Shown one piece after another: positions 1-7,600 of a stretch of 11,250 bases of DNA (position 1 is the first letter of the stretch; each line of letters opens with the position of its first letter). The position numbers were made by a program, and so were the translations under genes. The notes under the pieces were generated by a model. The model was given only the letters and a program-made list of their open reading frames with translations, ran no database searches and had not been told where the DNA came from. The stretch is from assembly GCA_029934695.1 (NCBI GenBank), contig JAOZLU010000186.1:1-11250 (forward strand), given 5' to 3'. This stretch comes from Desulfobacterales bacterium (GTDB taxonomy: Bacteria; Desulfobacterota; Desulfobacteria; Desulfobacterales; 4be13).

Positions 1-1325
1 AGACCGACTTTTGCATAAAAGTTTCCGTAACCTAAGTCCCAGCGGTTATTCATGTCCACATCCCACTGGATTCCCAATTCACCGCTGGCACCTGCACTGA
101 ATGTTACAGGAATGATAATAATCACAAAAGTTTTTGAGGTTCCGACTTGCTTTGAAAAACTTTTTTTACCCTTATTAATAAGGTAACCTTCTTTATAATA
201 AGCCCAAATGCTCTGGTTTAAAAAGCGGACATCCAAATCAAGGTAGGACTTACCCGCCTCAGCAGGCATGGCTTCTGCTTTCCCGTCAGCGCCAAGTATT
301 TCAAACTTTTTGCCCAATACCCACACATGGGCATTCCCATCAGCACTGGCAAGAGCGCCTCTCTTACCGAGCTGTGCATAGGCGTGAGCGGCAATGCCTG
401 CGCCGAAGGTAGTATTGGCAAAGTTCTTTTGGTAGCCTCGGGACCATTTTATAACAGTATCATTCCGGGCTGTCTTGCGCTCTTTGCTATCCCGATCTTC
501 TGTGAAACGATCCGGCATATCAACGACATCCAGTTCACTCACTTCCACAACATCAGATGTTCCGTCAATCCATGAAACAATATTAAAGGTTGAGGCTGTG
601 CCGATACTTCCCTTCAATCTTTCAATGAGTTCAGAGGGCAGAAGCAGGGTCAGCGCCACGCTCTTTTCCACCTCAGGCCCGACATCTTCCACTGTCAGAA
701 CATCGGTAAATTGCTCGATATCACTGTCCCATACCAGCAGATCAGCATACATGCCTTTTCTCAATTCAAGGCCGAATTTAAGCGGAAGTTCAGGCTGTAC
801 CATCATGCTGGGAGCAATATGGATGGTTAATTCCACACGGCCATCCGGCAACAGGCCACGGATTTCAGGATCCCGAGTTTTCGAGTTCAGTATCCGTTTC
901 TGAAGTTCAAGACCTTCTTCGGTTGGAAGAAATGCAACAGATGTTTGCAGATCAACAAACTGGATGTTCAGGGCAAAAGGTTCATCCTCAGACACTCCGG
1001 GGTCGGTTTCATCATCATCCCCCGGGACATCTTCAATTGAAACAACCGTACCATCGTCAAGAACAGTGCCGTCCTCAATAGCTATTCCATCAATATATAC
1101 AGTACCGTCTTCATCAACAACAATATCTTCTTCGGACATGTCTCCATCGGACACATCATCCCCTAAATCGTCAGGAGCAGCCTGAACCATACCGGCAGAT
1201 GTCCCGGAAGCTGCCTGGGCATCTGTAAAATAATCGCCCCCTGCTAACGAGATTGTTGAAAAAAGAAAAAGAGTAACCCAAAAGGTCAGACATCTTCCCC
1301 CCATCTTTTCATACAATTTTGTCAT
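1..1325 (-). CDS. Secreted acidic protein of unknown function, N-terminal 441 codons (3' end beyond window)
   Basis: The minus-strand frame is open from an ATG at 1325-1323 to the left edge with no stop, so the gene is partial. A strong ribosome site (AGGAGGG) lies 6 nt before the ATG. The first ~38 residues look like a Sec signal peptide: a basic start, the hydrophobic stretch FWVTLFLFSTISLAG, and an AQA|A-type cleavage option. Residues ~50-115 are very rich in Asp and Glu with short DGT repeats (DEDGTVYIDG, EDGTVLDDGTVV), compatible with a flexible or Ca-binding linker. Residues ~120-300 are mixed alpha/beta. From ~310 the sequence becomes Gly/Ala-rich and beta-like (GAGIAAHAYAQLG, PVTFSAGASGELGIQW), as in large secreted beta-sheet proteins. 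I do not recognise a named family. It is divergent from the lipid-transfer-like gene at 2315, which makes a shared function possible but unproven. It is a real gene because its signal peptide, RBS and 1.3-kb open frame agree, while opposite-strand ORFs there are short shadows. Confidence 0.85.
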   Translation of the reverse strand, partial: MTKLYEKMGGRCLTFWVTLFLFSTISLAGGDYFTDAQAASGTSAGMVQAAPDDLGDDVSDGDMSEEDIVVDEDGTVYIDGIAIEDGTVLDDGTVVSIEDVPGDDDETDPGVSEDEPFALNIQFVDLQTSVAFLPTEEGLELQKRILNSKTRDPEIRGLLPDGRVELTIHIAPSMMVQPELPLKFGLELRKGMYADLLVWDSDIEQFTDVLTVEDVGPEVEKSVALTLLLPSELIERLKGSIGTASTFNIVSWIDGTSDVVEVSELDVVDMPDRFTEDRDSKERKTARNDTVIKWSRGYQKNFANTTFGAGIAAHAYAQLGKRGALASADGNAHVWVLGKKFEILGADGKAEAMPAEAGKSYLDLDVRFLNQSIWAYYKEGYLINKGKKSFSKQVGTSKTFVIIIIPVTFSAGASGELGIQWDVDMNNRWDLGYGNFYAKVG

Positions 1326-1354
1326 GATTTTCCCTCCTTAAAATTTTTATGTTA

Positions 1355-1384
1355 ATGTTACAGCAGAGTTAAGAGTTATGGCAA
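1355..1384 (-). promoter_or_regulatory. Candidate sigma-70 promoter of the acidic secreted protein gene
   Basis: Reading the minus strand, TTGCCA (1384-1379) matches 5/6 of the -35 consensus. After an 18-nt spacer, TAACAT (1360-1355) matches 4/6 of the -10 box. The start codon is about 30 nt further on. The spacer contains a tandem TAACTCT repeat, which could bind a regulator. The assignment rests on motif match and position only. Confidence 0.35.
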
Positions 1385-1395
1385 TTAAAACTGCA

Positions 1396-1462
1396 TTTAT
1401 TGCCTGACAAATTTGCTCTGCCAAAAAATACTCTTTCCGTCATTCCTGATGAAGCGGGAATA
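1396..1462 (+). repeat. Diverged direct repeat, left copy, with hairpin core
   Basis: This copy starts TTTATTGCCTGACAAAT (1396-1412), identical to 1929-1945. It continues with similar sequence and ends with GTCATTCCTG followed by an imperfect hairpin (ATTCCTGA, loop TGAA, GCGGGAAT, 1442-1461). The same blocks occur in the same order and orientation at 1929-2010. The two copies bracket the tnpB remnant. Confidence 0.6.
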
Positions 1463-1513
1463 GTTACTTTAAATATAGAAAAATATTGCAACTATATAAA
1501 AAGTTTATGAAAA

Positions 1514-1535
1514 CCTGCGGACTATAACTCGCAGG
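1514..1535 (-). other. Hairpin at tnpB 3' end, candidate IS605-type right-end structure
   Basis: CCTGCG (1514-1519) and CGCAGG (1530-1535) form a 6-bp stem with a 10-nt loop that contains the tnpB stop codon (1522-1524). IS200/IS605 elements carry a subterminal hairpin just after tnpB. It is bound by the TnpA HUH transposase and overlaps the 3' end of the guide RNA made from tnpB. The location and size fit. No TnpA gene or matching left end is visible here. Confidence 0.45.
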
Positions 1536-1893
1536 AAAATAACGGCAGTTGAGAATGGGCAGTGGGTTTTTTGAGGACTCCTGCCTTTTTTGAGTGTTCG
1601 TTATTTTTATATAAGACCGTCCGTGTCTTATATATCGTCGGGGGGCCGGTCACAGCCAGACCTTTATGCAGGATGTTCACAGCGGCGTTATGGTCAGCGT
1701 CAGTTTCCACTGAATAATTGACGCATGACGGATTTTTACATCTGTAAACTTCGCCATTACGGGCTGTTTTATCCTTCGTGCCGCATTTATGGCAGATTTG
1801 GCTGGTATAGGCCGGATTTATGCGGAGCATCCGGACACCGGCCTCCTCACACTTTCCAACAATCTGATTTCCCCTATCTGTAAATCTTTTATG
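1522..1893 (-). pseudogene. tnpB: TnpB (IS200/IS605 family) C-terminal remnant
   Basis: TnpB is the RNA-guided nuclease of IS200/IS605 elements and an ancestor-type relative of Cas12. Only the last ~123 codons remain, preceded in frame by a TGA at 1896-1894. The remnant reads through EEAGVRMLRINPAYTSQ into a zinc ribbon (CHKCG, then CKNPSC) and the final RuvC segment DADHNAAVNIL, which supplies the third acidic catalytic residue. The family is normally about 350-450 residues, so the N-terminal fold and the first two RuvC motifs are missing, and a nuclease is not expected. An internal ATG at 1830 could still start a 102-residue zinc-ribbon peptide, but it has no clear RBS. The tail after the RuvC motif is long and Lys-rich, ending in FSCEL. 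It lies between divergent genes and inside a pair of direct repeats, consistent with decay of an old insertion. Confidence 0.85.
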
Positions 1894-1928
1894 TCAATCA
1901 TACAGTATATCTTACAAATAATTTTAAT

Positions 1929-2010
1929 TTTATTGCCTGACAAATCTGCCCTGCTAATAAAAATGCATCAATTTCTCCCTTCTTGTCATTCCTGCGAAAG
2001 CAGGAATCCA
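1929..2010 (+). repeat. Diverged direct repeat, right copy, with perfect GAAA-capped hairpin
   Basis: The copy begins with the same 17 nt as the left copy (TTTATTGCCTGACAAAT). It ends in GTCATTCCTGC GAAA GCAGGAATCC (1985-2009), a perfect 8-bp stem (1988-1995 with 2000-2007) closed by a GAAA loop. Repeats of the form GTCATTCC-hairpin-GGAATCC are dispersed in many proteobacterial genomes. It is about 13 nt longer than the left copy between the two conserved blocks. Confidence 0.6.
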
Positions 2011-2238
2011 TTTTTCAATGCCACACGAATTTCACTTCCGCAAGGATAATATAATGCGGAAATGTCAGTTTTCACTCCTTAAAGTCATCAGTGCAAAATT
2101 AATGATAAAATAAATTGACTTTTAAAAAAAAGCATATTACAAGGGATGTAGATGCGTGTCAATATCTAAATTTAAAAAAATAACTTTTAAAATGATCCAT
2201 CAGGTATTTTCATATAGTTTTCAGATTTATGTTCGCCC
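2011..2238. other. AT-rich intergenic region upstream of the sigma-54 promoter
   Basis: No gene is visible. The stretch is strongly AT-rich. It holds a direct repeat ACTTTTAAAA at 2118-2127 and 2183-2192, and an inverted pair ATTGAC (2114-2119) / GTCAAT (2158-2163). These lie about 70-150 nt before the inferred transcription start, the range where sigma-54 activator proteins usually bind, so they are candidate enhancer sites. In AT-rich DNA they could also be chance. Confidence 0.3.
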
Positions 2239-2254
2239 TGGCATGATTTTTGCT
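2239..2254 (+). promoter_or_regulatory. Sigma-54 (RpoN) -24/-12 promoter
   Basis: TGGCATG-N4-TTGCT matches the sigma-54 consensus TGGCACG-N4-TTGCW at every defined position but one (T for C). GG and GC, the critical -24/-12 dinucleotides, have exact spacing. Transcription would start near 2265, leaving a ~50-nt leader before the TTG start codon at 2315. Such promoters need an ATP-dependent enhancer-binding activator, so the downstream operon is probably conditional. Confidence 0.7.
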
Positions 2255-2272
2255 GCCACAATAAAATCATGC
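2241..2272 (+). promoter_or_regulatory. Perfect inverted repeat overlapping the sigma-54 promoter
   Basis: GCATGATTTT (2241-2250) and AAAATCATGC (2263-2272) are perfect 10-bp arms around a 12-nt centre. The left arm lies inside the -24/-12 promoter and the right arm sits at the expected start site, so a dimeric repressor bound here would block polymerase. It could instead form a hairpin. It has no T-tract after the stem, so it is not a typical terminator. Confidence 0.5.
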
Positions 2273-2314
2273 AAAATCAGATAAACGCTTAATTTTGTCA
2301 GAGAGGTATTCATT

Positions 2315-4432
2315 TTGAATCTTTCATCAAAACCAGATCAGTCCAAGTCAGGGAAATTTCCCAAATGGTTGTTTTTTGCAAGTTTTATACTCCTGCTCCT
2401 TCTTGTTTCGGCTGTCATATATATGGGAGGACATAAGGGCGGCCCCGGAAGATCATTGCCCGTGGAAAAAGGTTCTCTGGAGGCAAATGTTCCTTCCGAC
2501 CAGGCAGCCATTCCCGAAAACAGGGTGGAAAGCAGCTCCGGCAAATTATGCCCCAAGCCGTTGCTATGGAACATAGGTGCCCGTCAGATGTATGATTATG
2601 AACTGGAAACGGATATTACCCTTGACCCTTCTGTAATGGCAGGGCAGCCAATCGCAGGAGACAGCCAAAAAAAGAAAGTGAAGATGACGATAAAAGGAAC
2701 CCTTAATTTCCGAATTTTCGGAAGTCCGAAGAGCGTTTCCGGAATGCCGGGAGAAAAGAAGAAAATCATATATGTGGGATTTCAACTTTCTCCTGTCCAA
2801 GTAAATATTTATGGAAAGCCGGGAGCAGAGGGAACACGAGCGCCTGATCTTGAGAAACTATATCAGACTTTTTTTGTTGTGGCTTATGTAAAAGAAGGGG
2901 CACCCGCACTTTTTTATTTTCCGGAACAGCTTGACGAGAAGGACAAGACCTCATTATCGGAAATTGTGAAAATTGTTCAGATGGTTGTACCCTTGGAAAA
3001 TTTGTCAAACGAATGGGATGATCAGGGAGTGCTTCGATGGAAGGAGGATGAAACCCACGCTGTCGGATTATTTGAATCTGAGTATTTTGTCCGTAAGGAT
3101 GAATGCGACTCCATACATAAAAAAAATATACGCTGTTTATCACTCCAGGCGATGGAAGATCAGACAGGCACTTCGGAGAGACTGAAACTGACAGGACACG
3201 TTGTCAAGTCCGAATTTAAAGGAATAATTGCCCCTGAATCATCGTGGTTAAAGGAATTTTCCGGTTCTGAGGTCTTTGAGATTCAAGCGGAAAAAGGAGT
3301 TTGGTCTGAGTCACAAGTCAGCATAAATCTCAGACTGCGTAATTTTGATCCGGATTCCAGCCTTCCGATCTGGAATGAAACCCGTTCCGCAAAGGAAATC
3401 ATAGAATCATTTATTATGTCTGGAAAGAAACAAGGGGAAACCACAGGTGCCTGGGAAAAAAGGCGTCTTCAAAGTTTGGCTGAAAAACTTGAGGATCTTT
3501 CGGTTTCACAAATTATGCTGGAGATAAAGAATGCCGCAGCATCCGGAGCCAGCCAGTCTGATTTGGCAACTCTGAGCCATACCCTCCGTGATTTTCTTGA
3601 GCTTTACCCGGAAGAAGCAGATTCTATCCCTCCCCTTCTCAAAGAAAGGAATTTAACGGGAAAAGCAGCGGGGAGTGTGCTTCTTGCCCTTGAACTGGTC
3701 GGCCATCCGGAGGCCCAGACCGCGCTCAAAGATGTTTTTGAGGATAACGATCAGATATCGGACAACCGTCTGAGGGCAATTGTTGCAGCCGGTGGAATCG
3801 CAAAATCTGAGGAAGAACTTGTTGAAAGCCTGTTCAATCTGTCAGAGGCTGGGCGCGAAGGGGGAAATGATGACGATCTGGAAAGGGCTGACACATCTCT
3901 TCTTGCCTTGGGCATTCTGAGCTATTCCCTTTCCAAAGGAGAGGAACCTGCCGAATCGAATGCCATTAATGAGAGAATCGTCACTTCCCTACAGAGATCA
4001 GAGGATAAGAGGGAACGCGTGATGTGCCTGAAAGCTCTCGGCAATACATCAAACCCGGATATCATATCCGCGATTGAGCCTTATCTGACATCAGAATCGG
4101 CTGCAGAACGGGCTGCTTCTGCCGGGTCCTTACGAAATTTTTCAGATGAACACACTTTGGAACTTCTTGTTGATTCTATGGAAGATGATCCGGAATCCGG
4201 TGTCCGAAAAGCTGCCATAAGTGCCTTGTCAGACCGGGGAGGAATTGGGATTGTCGAACCTGTCTGCAGACATCTTCCCAATGAACCGGATGACTATCTG
4301 AGACGCATGATGGTAAGTGTTTTGGGAAAAAATAAAACTCCTGAGGTCGTTGATACATTGAAGAAACAACTGGAAGTGGAAACTTCAAGCGAGGTGGCAA
4401 AAGAGATATATCGGGTTTTATACGGAAAATAA
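2315..4432 (+). CDS. Membrane-anchored vitellogenin/MTP-like protein with HEAT-like repeats
   Basis: Start is TTG at 2315, chosen because GAGAGG lies 8 nt upstream and the next in-frame ATG (residue 37) would remove the membrane segment. Residues 18-37 (WLFFASFILLLLL...) form one hydrophobic helix after a basic tail, so the bulk should face the periplasm. Residues ~80-365 are beta-rich, opening with a MYDYELETDITLD strand and an EWDDQGVLRWKEDE stretch. Residues ~366-705 are helical: TLRDFLELYPEE, LLALELVGHPEAQTALKD (~456-473), SLLALGILSYSL (~530), CLKALGNTSNPDIISAIEPYL (~571 on) and RAASAGSLRNF. That order of motifs (L-x-VG-x-P-x-A, LALG-x-L, LKALGN-x-x-x-P, YL, then AA-x-x-ALR-like) is the signature I recall for the large lipid transfer protein module of vitellogenin, MTP and apoB. 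A lipid-binding role is inference. A plain HEAT-repeat scaffold is the conservative alternative. First gene of a probable operon under the sigma-54 promoter. Confidence 0.8.
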   Translation: MNLSSKPDQSKSGKFPKWLFFASFILLLLLVSAVIYMGGHKGGPGRSLPVEKGSLEANVPSDQAAIPENRVESSSGKLCPKPLLWNIGARQMYDYELETDITLDPSVMAGQPIAGDSQKKKVKMTIKGTLNFRIFGSPKSVSGMPGEKKKIIYVGFQLSPVQVNIYGKPGAEGTRAPDLEKLYQTFFVVAYVKEGAPALFYFPEQLDEKDKTSLSEIVKIVQMVVPLENLSNEWDDQGVLRWKEDETHAVGLFESEYFVRKDECDSIHKKNIRCLSLQAMEDQTGTSERLKLTGHVVKSEFKGIIAPESSWLKEFSGSEVFEIQAEKGVWSESQVSINLRLRNFDPDSSLPIWNETRSAKEIIESFIMSGKKQGETTGAWEKRRLQSLAEKLEDLSVSQIMLEIKNAAASGASQSDLATLSHTLRDFLELYPEEADSIPPLLKERNLTGKAAGSVLLALELVGHPEAQTALKDVFEDNDQISDNRLRAIVAAGGIAKSEEELVESLFNLSEAGREGGNDDDLERADTSLLALGILSYSLSKGEEPAESNAINERIVTSLQRSEDKRERVMCLKALGNTSNPDIISAIEPYLTSESAAERAASAGSLRNFSDEHTLELLVDSMEDDPESGVRKAAISALSDRGGIGIVEPVCRHLPNEPDDYLRRMMVSVLGKNKTPEVVDTLKKQLEVETSSEVAKEIYRVLYGK
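4425..4432. repeat. Target-site duplication, left copy (GAAAATAA)
   Basis: GAAAATAA ends with the stop codon (TAA, 4430-4432) of the vitellogenin-like gene and is repeated exactly at 4561-4568, directly outside the other end of the inverted-repeat element. The match continues three more bases (GGC), which may be native sequence coinciding with the element tip. Confidence 0.7.
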
Positions 4433-4560
4433 GGCATCCTTCATAGAAGCCAAAAAGTAGTTTACACTTTTTCTGATCTGCGGAACGGCTTTGCAGGTCT
4501 TATGAAACAATTTGCAAAATTGTTCTGCGCTGAAGTGTAAACTGACAAATGAAGGATGCC
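4433..4560. mobile_element. 128-bp MITE-like non-autonomous element
   Basis: The element begins GGCATCCTTCAT (4433-4444) and ends ATGAAGGATGCC (4549-4560), perfect 12-bp terminal inverted repeats. A second matched pair, AGTTTACACTT (4459-4469) with AAGTGTAAACT (4533-4543), lies inside. Smaller hairpins fill the centre: GATCTGC/GCAGGTC (4475-4481, 4493-4499, one wobble) and AACAATTT/AAATTGTT (4506-4513, 4517-4524). It codes for nothing and is flanked by an 8-bp duplication (4425-4432 and 4561-4568). IS families that make 8-bp duplications, such as ISL3, IS66, IS256 and IS1595, could supply the transposase. The tips alone do not let me assign one. As RNA it would fold into a long branched stem that could lower or separate expression of the two flanking genes, though it lacks a terminal U-tract. 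Confidence 0.8.
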
Positions 4561-4568
4561 GAAAATAA
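4561..4568. repeat. Target-site duplication, right copy (GAAAATAA)
   Basis: Exact copy of 4425-4432 directly after the right terminal inverted repeat of the MITE-like element. The following DNA (GGCGGGAATTTTAAGGTTCCC) includes a small GGGAA/TTCCC inverted repeat (4572-4576, 4585-4589) before the next gene's ribosome site. Confidence 0.7.
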
Positions 4569-4605
4569 GGCGGGAATTTTAAGGTTCCCAAACTGAGGAG
4601 GCGAA

Positions 4606-7600
4606 ATGCAAAGAAAGCTGGAAAATGGAATTTTGACAGTTATAATAGTTTTAGCATCATTCTGTTTTATTTCCGGGAATCTCTCGCTGGCGAATGCGAG
4701 CGGTTCCATATCGGGAAAAGTAACCACCGTTGATGGTCAGCCGATTCCAAGCGCATGGATTGATGCGAGCAGCGGTATATGCGGTGCGACTTGGATTGGC
4801 AGCGGTAAGACTGATGAGCAGGGAGACTACCTCATTAATCTCCCATCGGGAGACTATTATGTTTCCTCTTATGCTTCATCCGACCAAACTTATATTGACG
4901 AATGGTGGAATAACGGAGACGGAACAACCAACTGCAACGAAGCCGTCCTGGTGACCGTTTCCGAGGGACAAACCACATCCGGAGTCAATTTCGGGTTGAA
5001 GGGAAAGGGCGGGATATCCGGAAAAATCGTCTCGAATGAAAATCAGCCCATTGCGAATGTAAAGGTTGATGCAACCAGTCTCTGTGGTGAAACCTTCTAT
5101 GGCAGCGGCACAAGCGATGAGAGCGGAAACTATCTGATTCCTGATCTCCCCGAAGGAAATTATTATATTTCCACATATAATGAAAATTACCCCGGCGAAT
5201 GGTGGGACAATGGGGACGGAACAACCGACTGTAACGCGGCCGTGCAGGTAACCGTTGTCAGGGGAGATGCCGTATCCGGGATTAATTTCCAATTGGGCGC
5301 AGGTGAAATTTCGGGAACAGTGATCACCAACGGCGGCCAGCCCATTCCAAACATACGGGTGGAAGCAACCAGCCTGTGCGGTGAAACATGGTACGGAGAG
5401 GACACAACTGATGCAGCAGGCTCTTATTCAATCACCGGACTCCGTCCAGGCACTTATTATATCTCCACCCATGATGACAACAAAGACTACATCGGCAAAT
5501 GGTGGAATAGCGAAAGCGGGACAACTGACTGTGACGAAGCTGGTCAGGTAATCGTCACCGAAGGGCAAACTGTCTCAGAGATCAATTTTTCATTGGATGA
5601 ACCGGGGAAGATTTCCGTGACAGTGACCACAAGCAGCGGCCAGGCCATTCCGGAGATACAGGTGAATGCAACGGGTCTGTGTGGTGAAACCTGGTACGGC
5701 GGAGGTAAAACCAATGCCCAGGGAATCTGCTTAATTTCCGGCCTCCTTCCGGGGGACTACTATATTTCCAGCTATGATGAAAACAAAAACTATGTTGACG
5801 AATGGTGGGACGGCGGAAATGGAACGAGCGACTGTAACAACGCCGGGCAGATAAGCGTTACCGGAGGGCAGACGGCATCTGCCTCTGTCCCCTTGGACGG
5901 CCCGGGTAAGATTTCCGGCAAAGTCACCGCAACCGATGGACAGCCAATTGCAGATATATCAGTGAATGCCTGGGATTTATGCAATGCAGCCTGGTATAAC
6001 GGAACTGTAAGCGGATCGGACGGAAGCTATTTAATTCCCGGGCTGCTTCCGGGTATTACCTATTATATTTCTGCTTATGACGGAGATAAGATTTATACTG
6101 GTGAATGGTGGGATGGCGGAGATGGGACAATTGACTGCAAGGAAGCCGCACCTCTGACAGTCATCGCAGGACAGATCACATCCGGAACTGACTTTGTGTT
6201 GGACAAAGGCGGAGCAATTTCCGGGAAGATAACCATAAGCGGCGGCCCGTCAGATATATGGGTGAACGCTTCCAGTATCTGCGGAGAAACCTTTTATGGA
6301 AGAGTCGAAGCTGACACAGCAGGAAACTATTCCCTTGCCGGACTCCCTCCGGGCGACTATTATATCTCCACTGATGACGGAGACGGAAAGTATGCCGCGA
6401 AATGGTGGAACAGCGGAGATGGGGCAGCCAACTGCAATGAAGCGGCGGCGGTAACTGTTGTCACAGGACAGGCCACATCCGGAATCAATTTCTCATTAAC
6501 TGAAAATGGTATAATTTCCGGGAAGATAACCGCCACAAACGATGACCAGCCCATCTCAGATGTATGTGTGTATGTGCGGGATCACTGCGGTGAAAATATT
6601 TATGGTCAGGGCGGAACCGACACAGAAGGAAATTATCTGATTCCCGGGGTCACGCCGGGTGCTTATTATGTTTTCAGCTATGTTTCATGTGTCACTCAGC
6701 AAAACTATGTAAACGAATGGTGGGATAATGGGGATGGAACAACTGACTGTAACGGAGCCGCATCGGTGACTGTTACCGCGGGACAGACCTTTCCCAATAT
6801 TAATTTCCAACTGGCCCAGGGCAGTGCGATTTCCGGAAAAATAACCACAGGCGGCGGTCAGGTCATTCCGAATATAAAGGTGAATGCGTGGGATATCTGC
6901 ATGGAAAACTGGTATGGAGAAGGGCAGACTGATGCAGATGGAAAATATCTGATTTCCGGACTCTCCGAAGGTGATTACTTCATTCTTACCGATGCTTCAG
7001 ACAGTCAGCAAAATTATATGGACGAATGGTGGGACAGTGCGGAGGGAACAGCCAACTGTAACGAAGCTGCGCCAGTAGCTGTTGTCATGGGACAGATCAC
7101 TGCCGATATTGATTTCATGCTGAATGAAGGCGGCACGATTTCCGGAAAAATAACCGCAAACAATGACCAGCCCGTTTCAAACGTATGTGTGGGTGCCGCA
7201 GGCAGCTTATGCGGAGAGCCTTATACGGGAAGTCAAACCGACGATGAGGGAAACTATCTGATTTCCGGACTTTCCCCGGGTTCCTATTACGTTCTCACGG
7301 ATGTCTCATGTTACTATCAACAAGGTTACACAGACAAATGGTGGAACAATGATAAAGGGACAACCGACTGCAACCAATCCGAGCCGATAACCGTTACTTC
7401 GGGACAGGAAACTTCCGGGATCAGTTTCTCATTGAATTCTCCTCAGAAGATTCCCCTGGTATCGGGATGGAACTGGATATCGTTCAGTATGTTGCCGGAA
7501 GACAAAAACGTGGGAAATGTTTTGAGCGATTATCCGGCACAGGATAATGATGTAATCAAAACAGTGGAAGGAACAGCGACTTATTACGAGGGCGATTGGT

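Noticed and set aside
475..903. A 142-codon plus-strand open frame, Ser/Thr-rich
   Set aside because: It lies fully antisense to the secreted acidic protein, which has an RBS and signal peptide. Its composition is what the complement of that gene produces.
964..1185. A low-complexity Ser/Thr-rich plus-strand frame
   Set aside because: It is the complement of the Asp/Glu-rich DGT segment of the minus-strand gene, not an independent protein.
1391..1410. GG...GC spacing resembling a sigma-54 promoter on the minus strand before the acidic protein gene
   Set aside because: The dinucleotides are about one base too close compared with the strict -24/-12 spacing.
1789..2049. An 86-codon plus-strand open frame running across the tnpB remnant and the right repeat
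   Set aside because: It has no RBS, overlaps repeat and pseudogene sequence, and shows no protein-like domain.
2241..2272. The inverted repeat read as a rho-independent terminator
   Set aside because: The stem is AT-rich and no T-run follows it. Its overlap with the promoter fits a regulatory site better.
4702..7440. The regular ~300-nt array considered as CRISPR or satellite DNA
   Set aside because: The period is codon-exact, units encode homologous domains and the DNA identity is modest, so it is protein-domain repetition.
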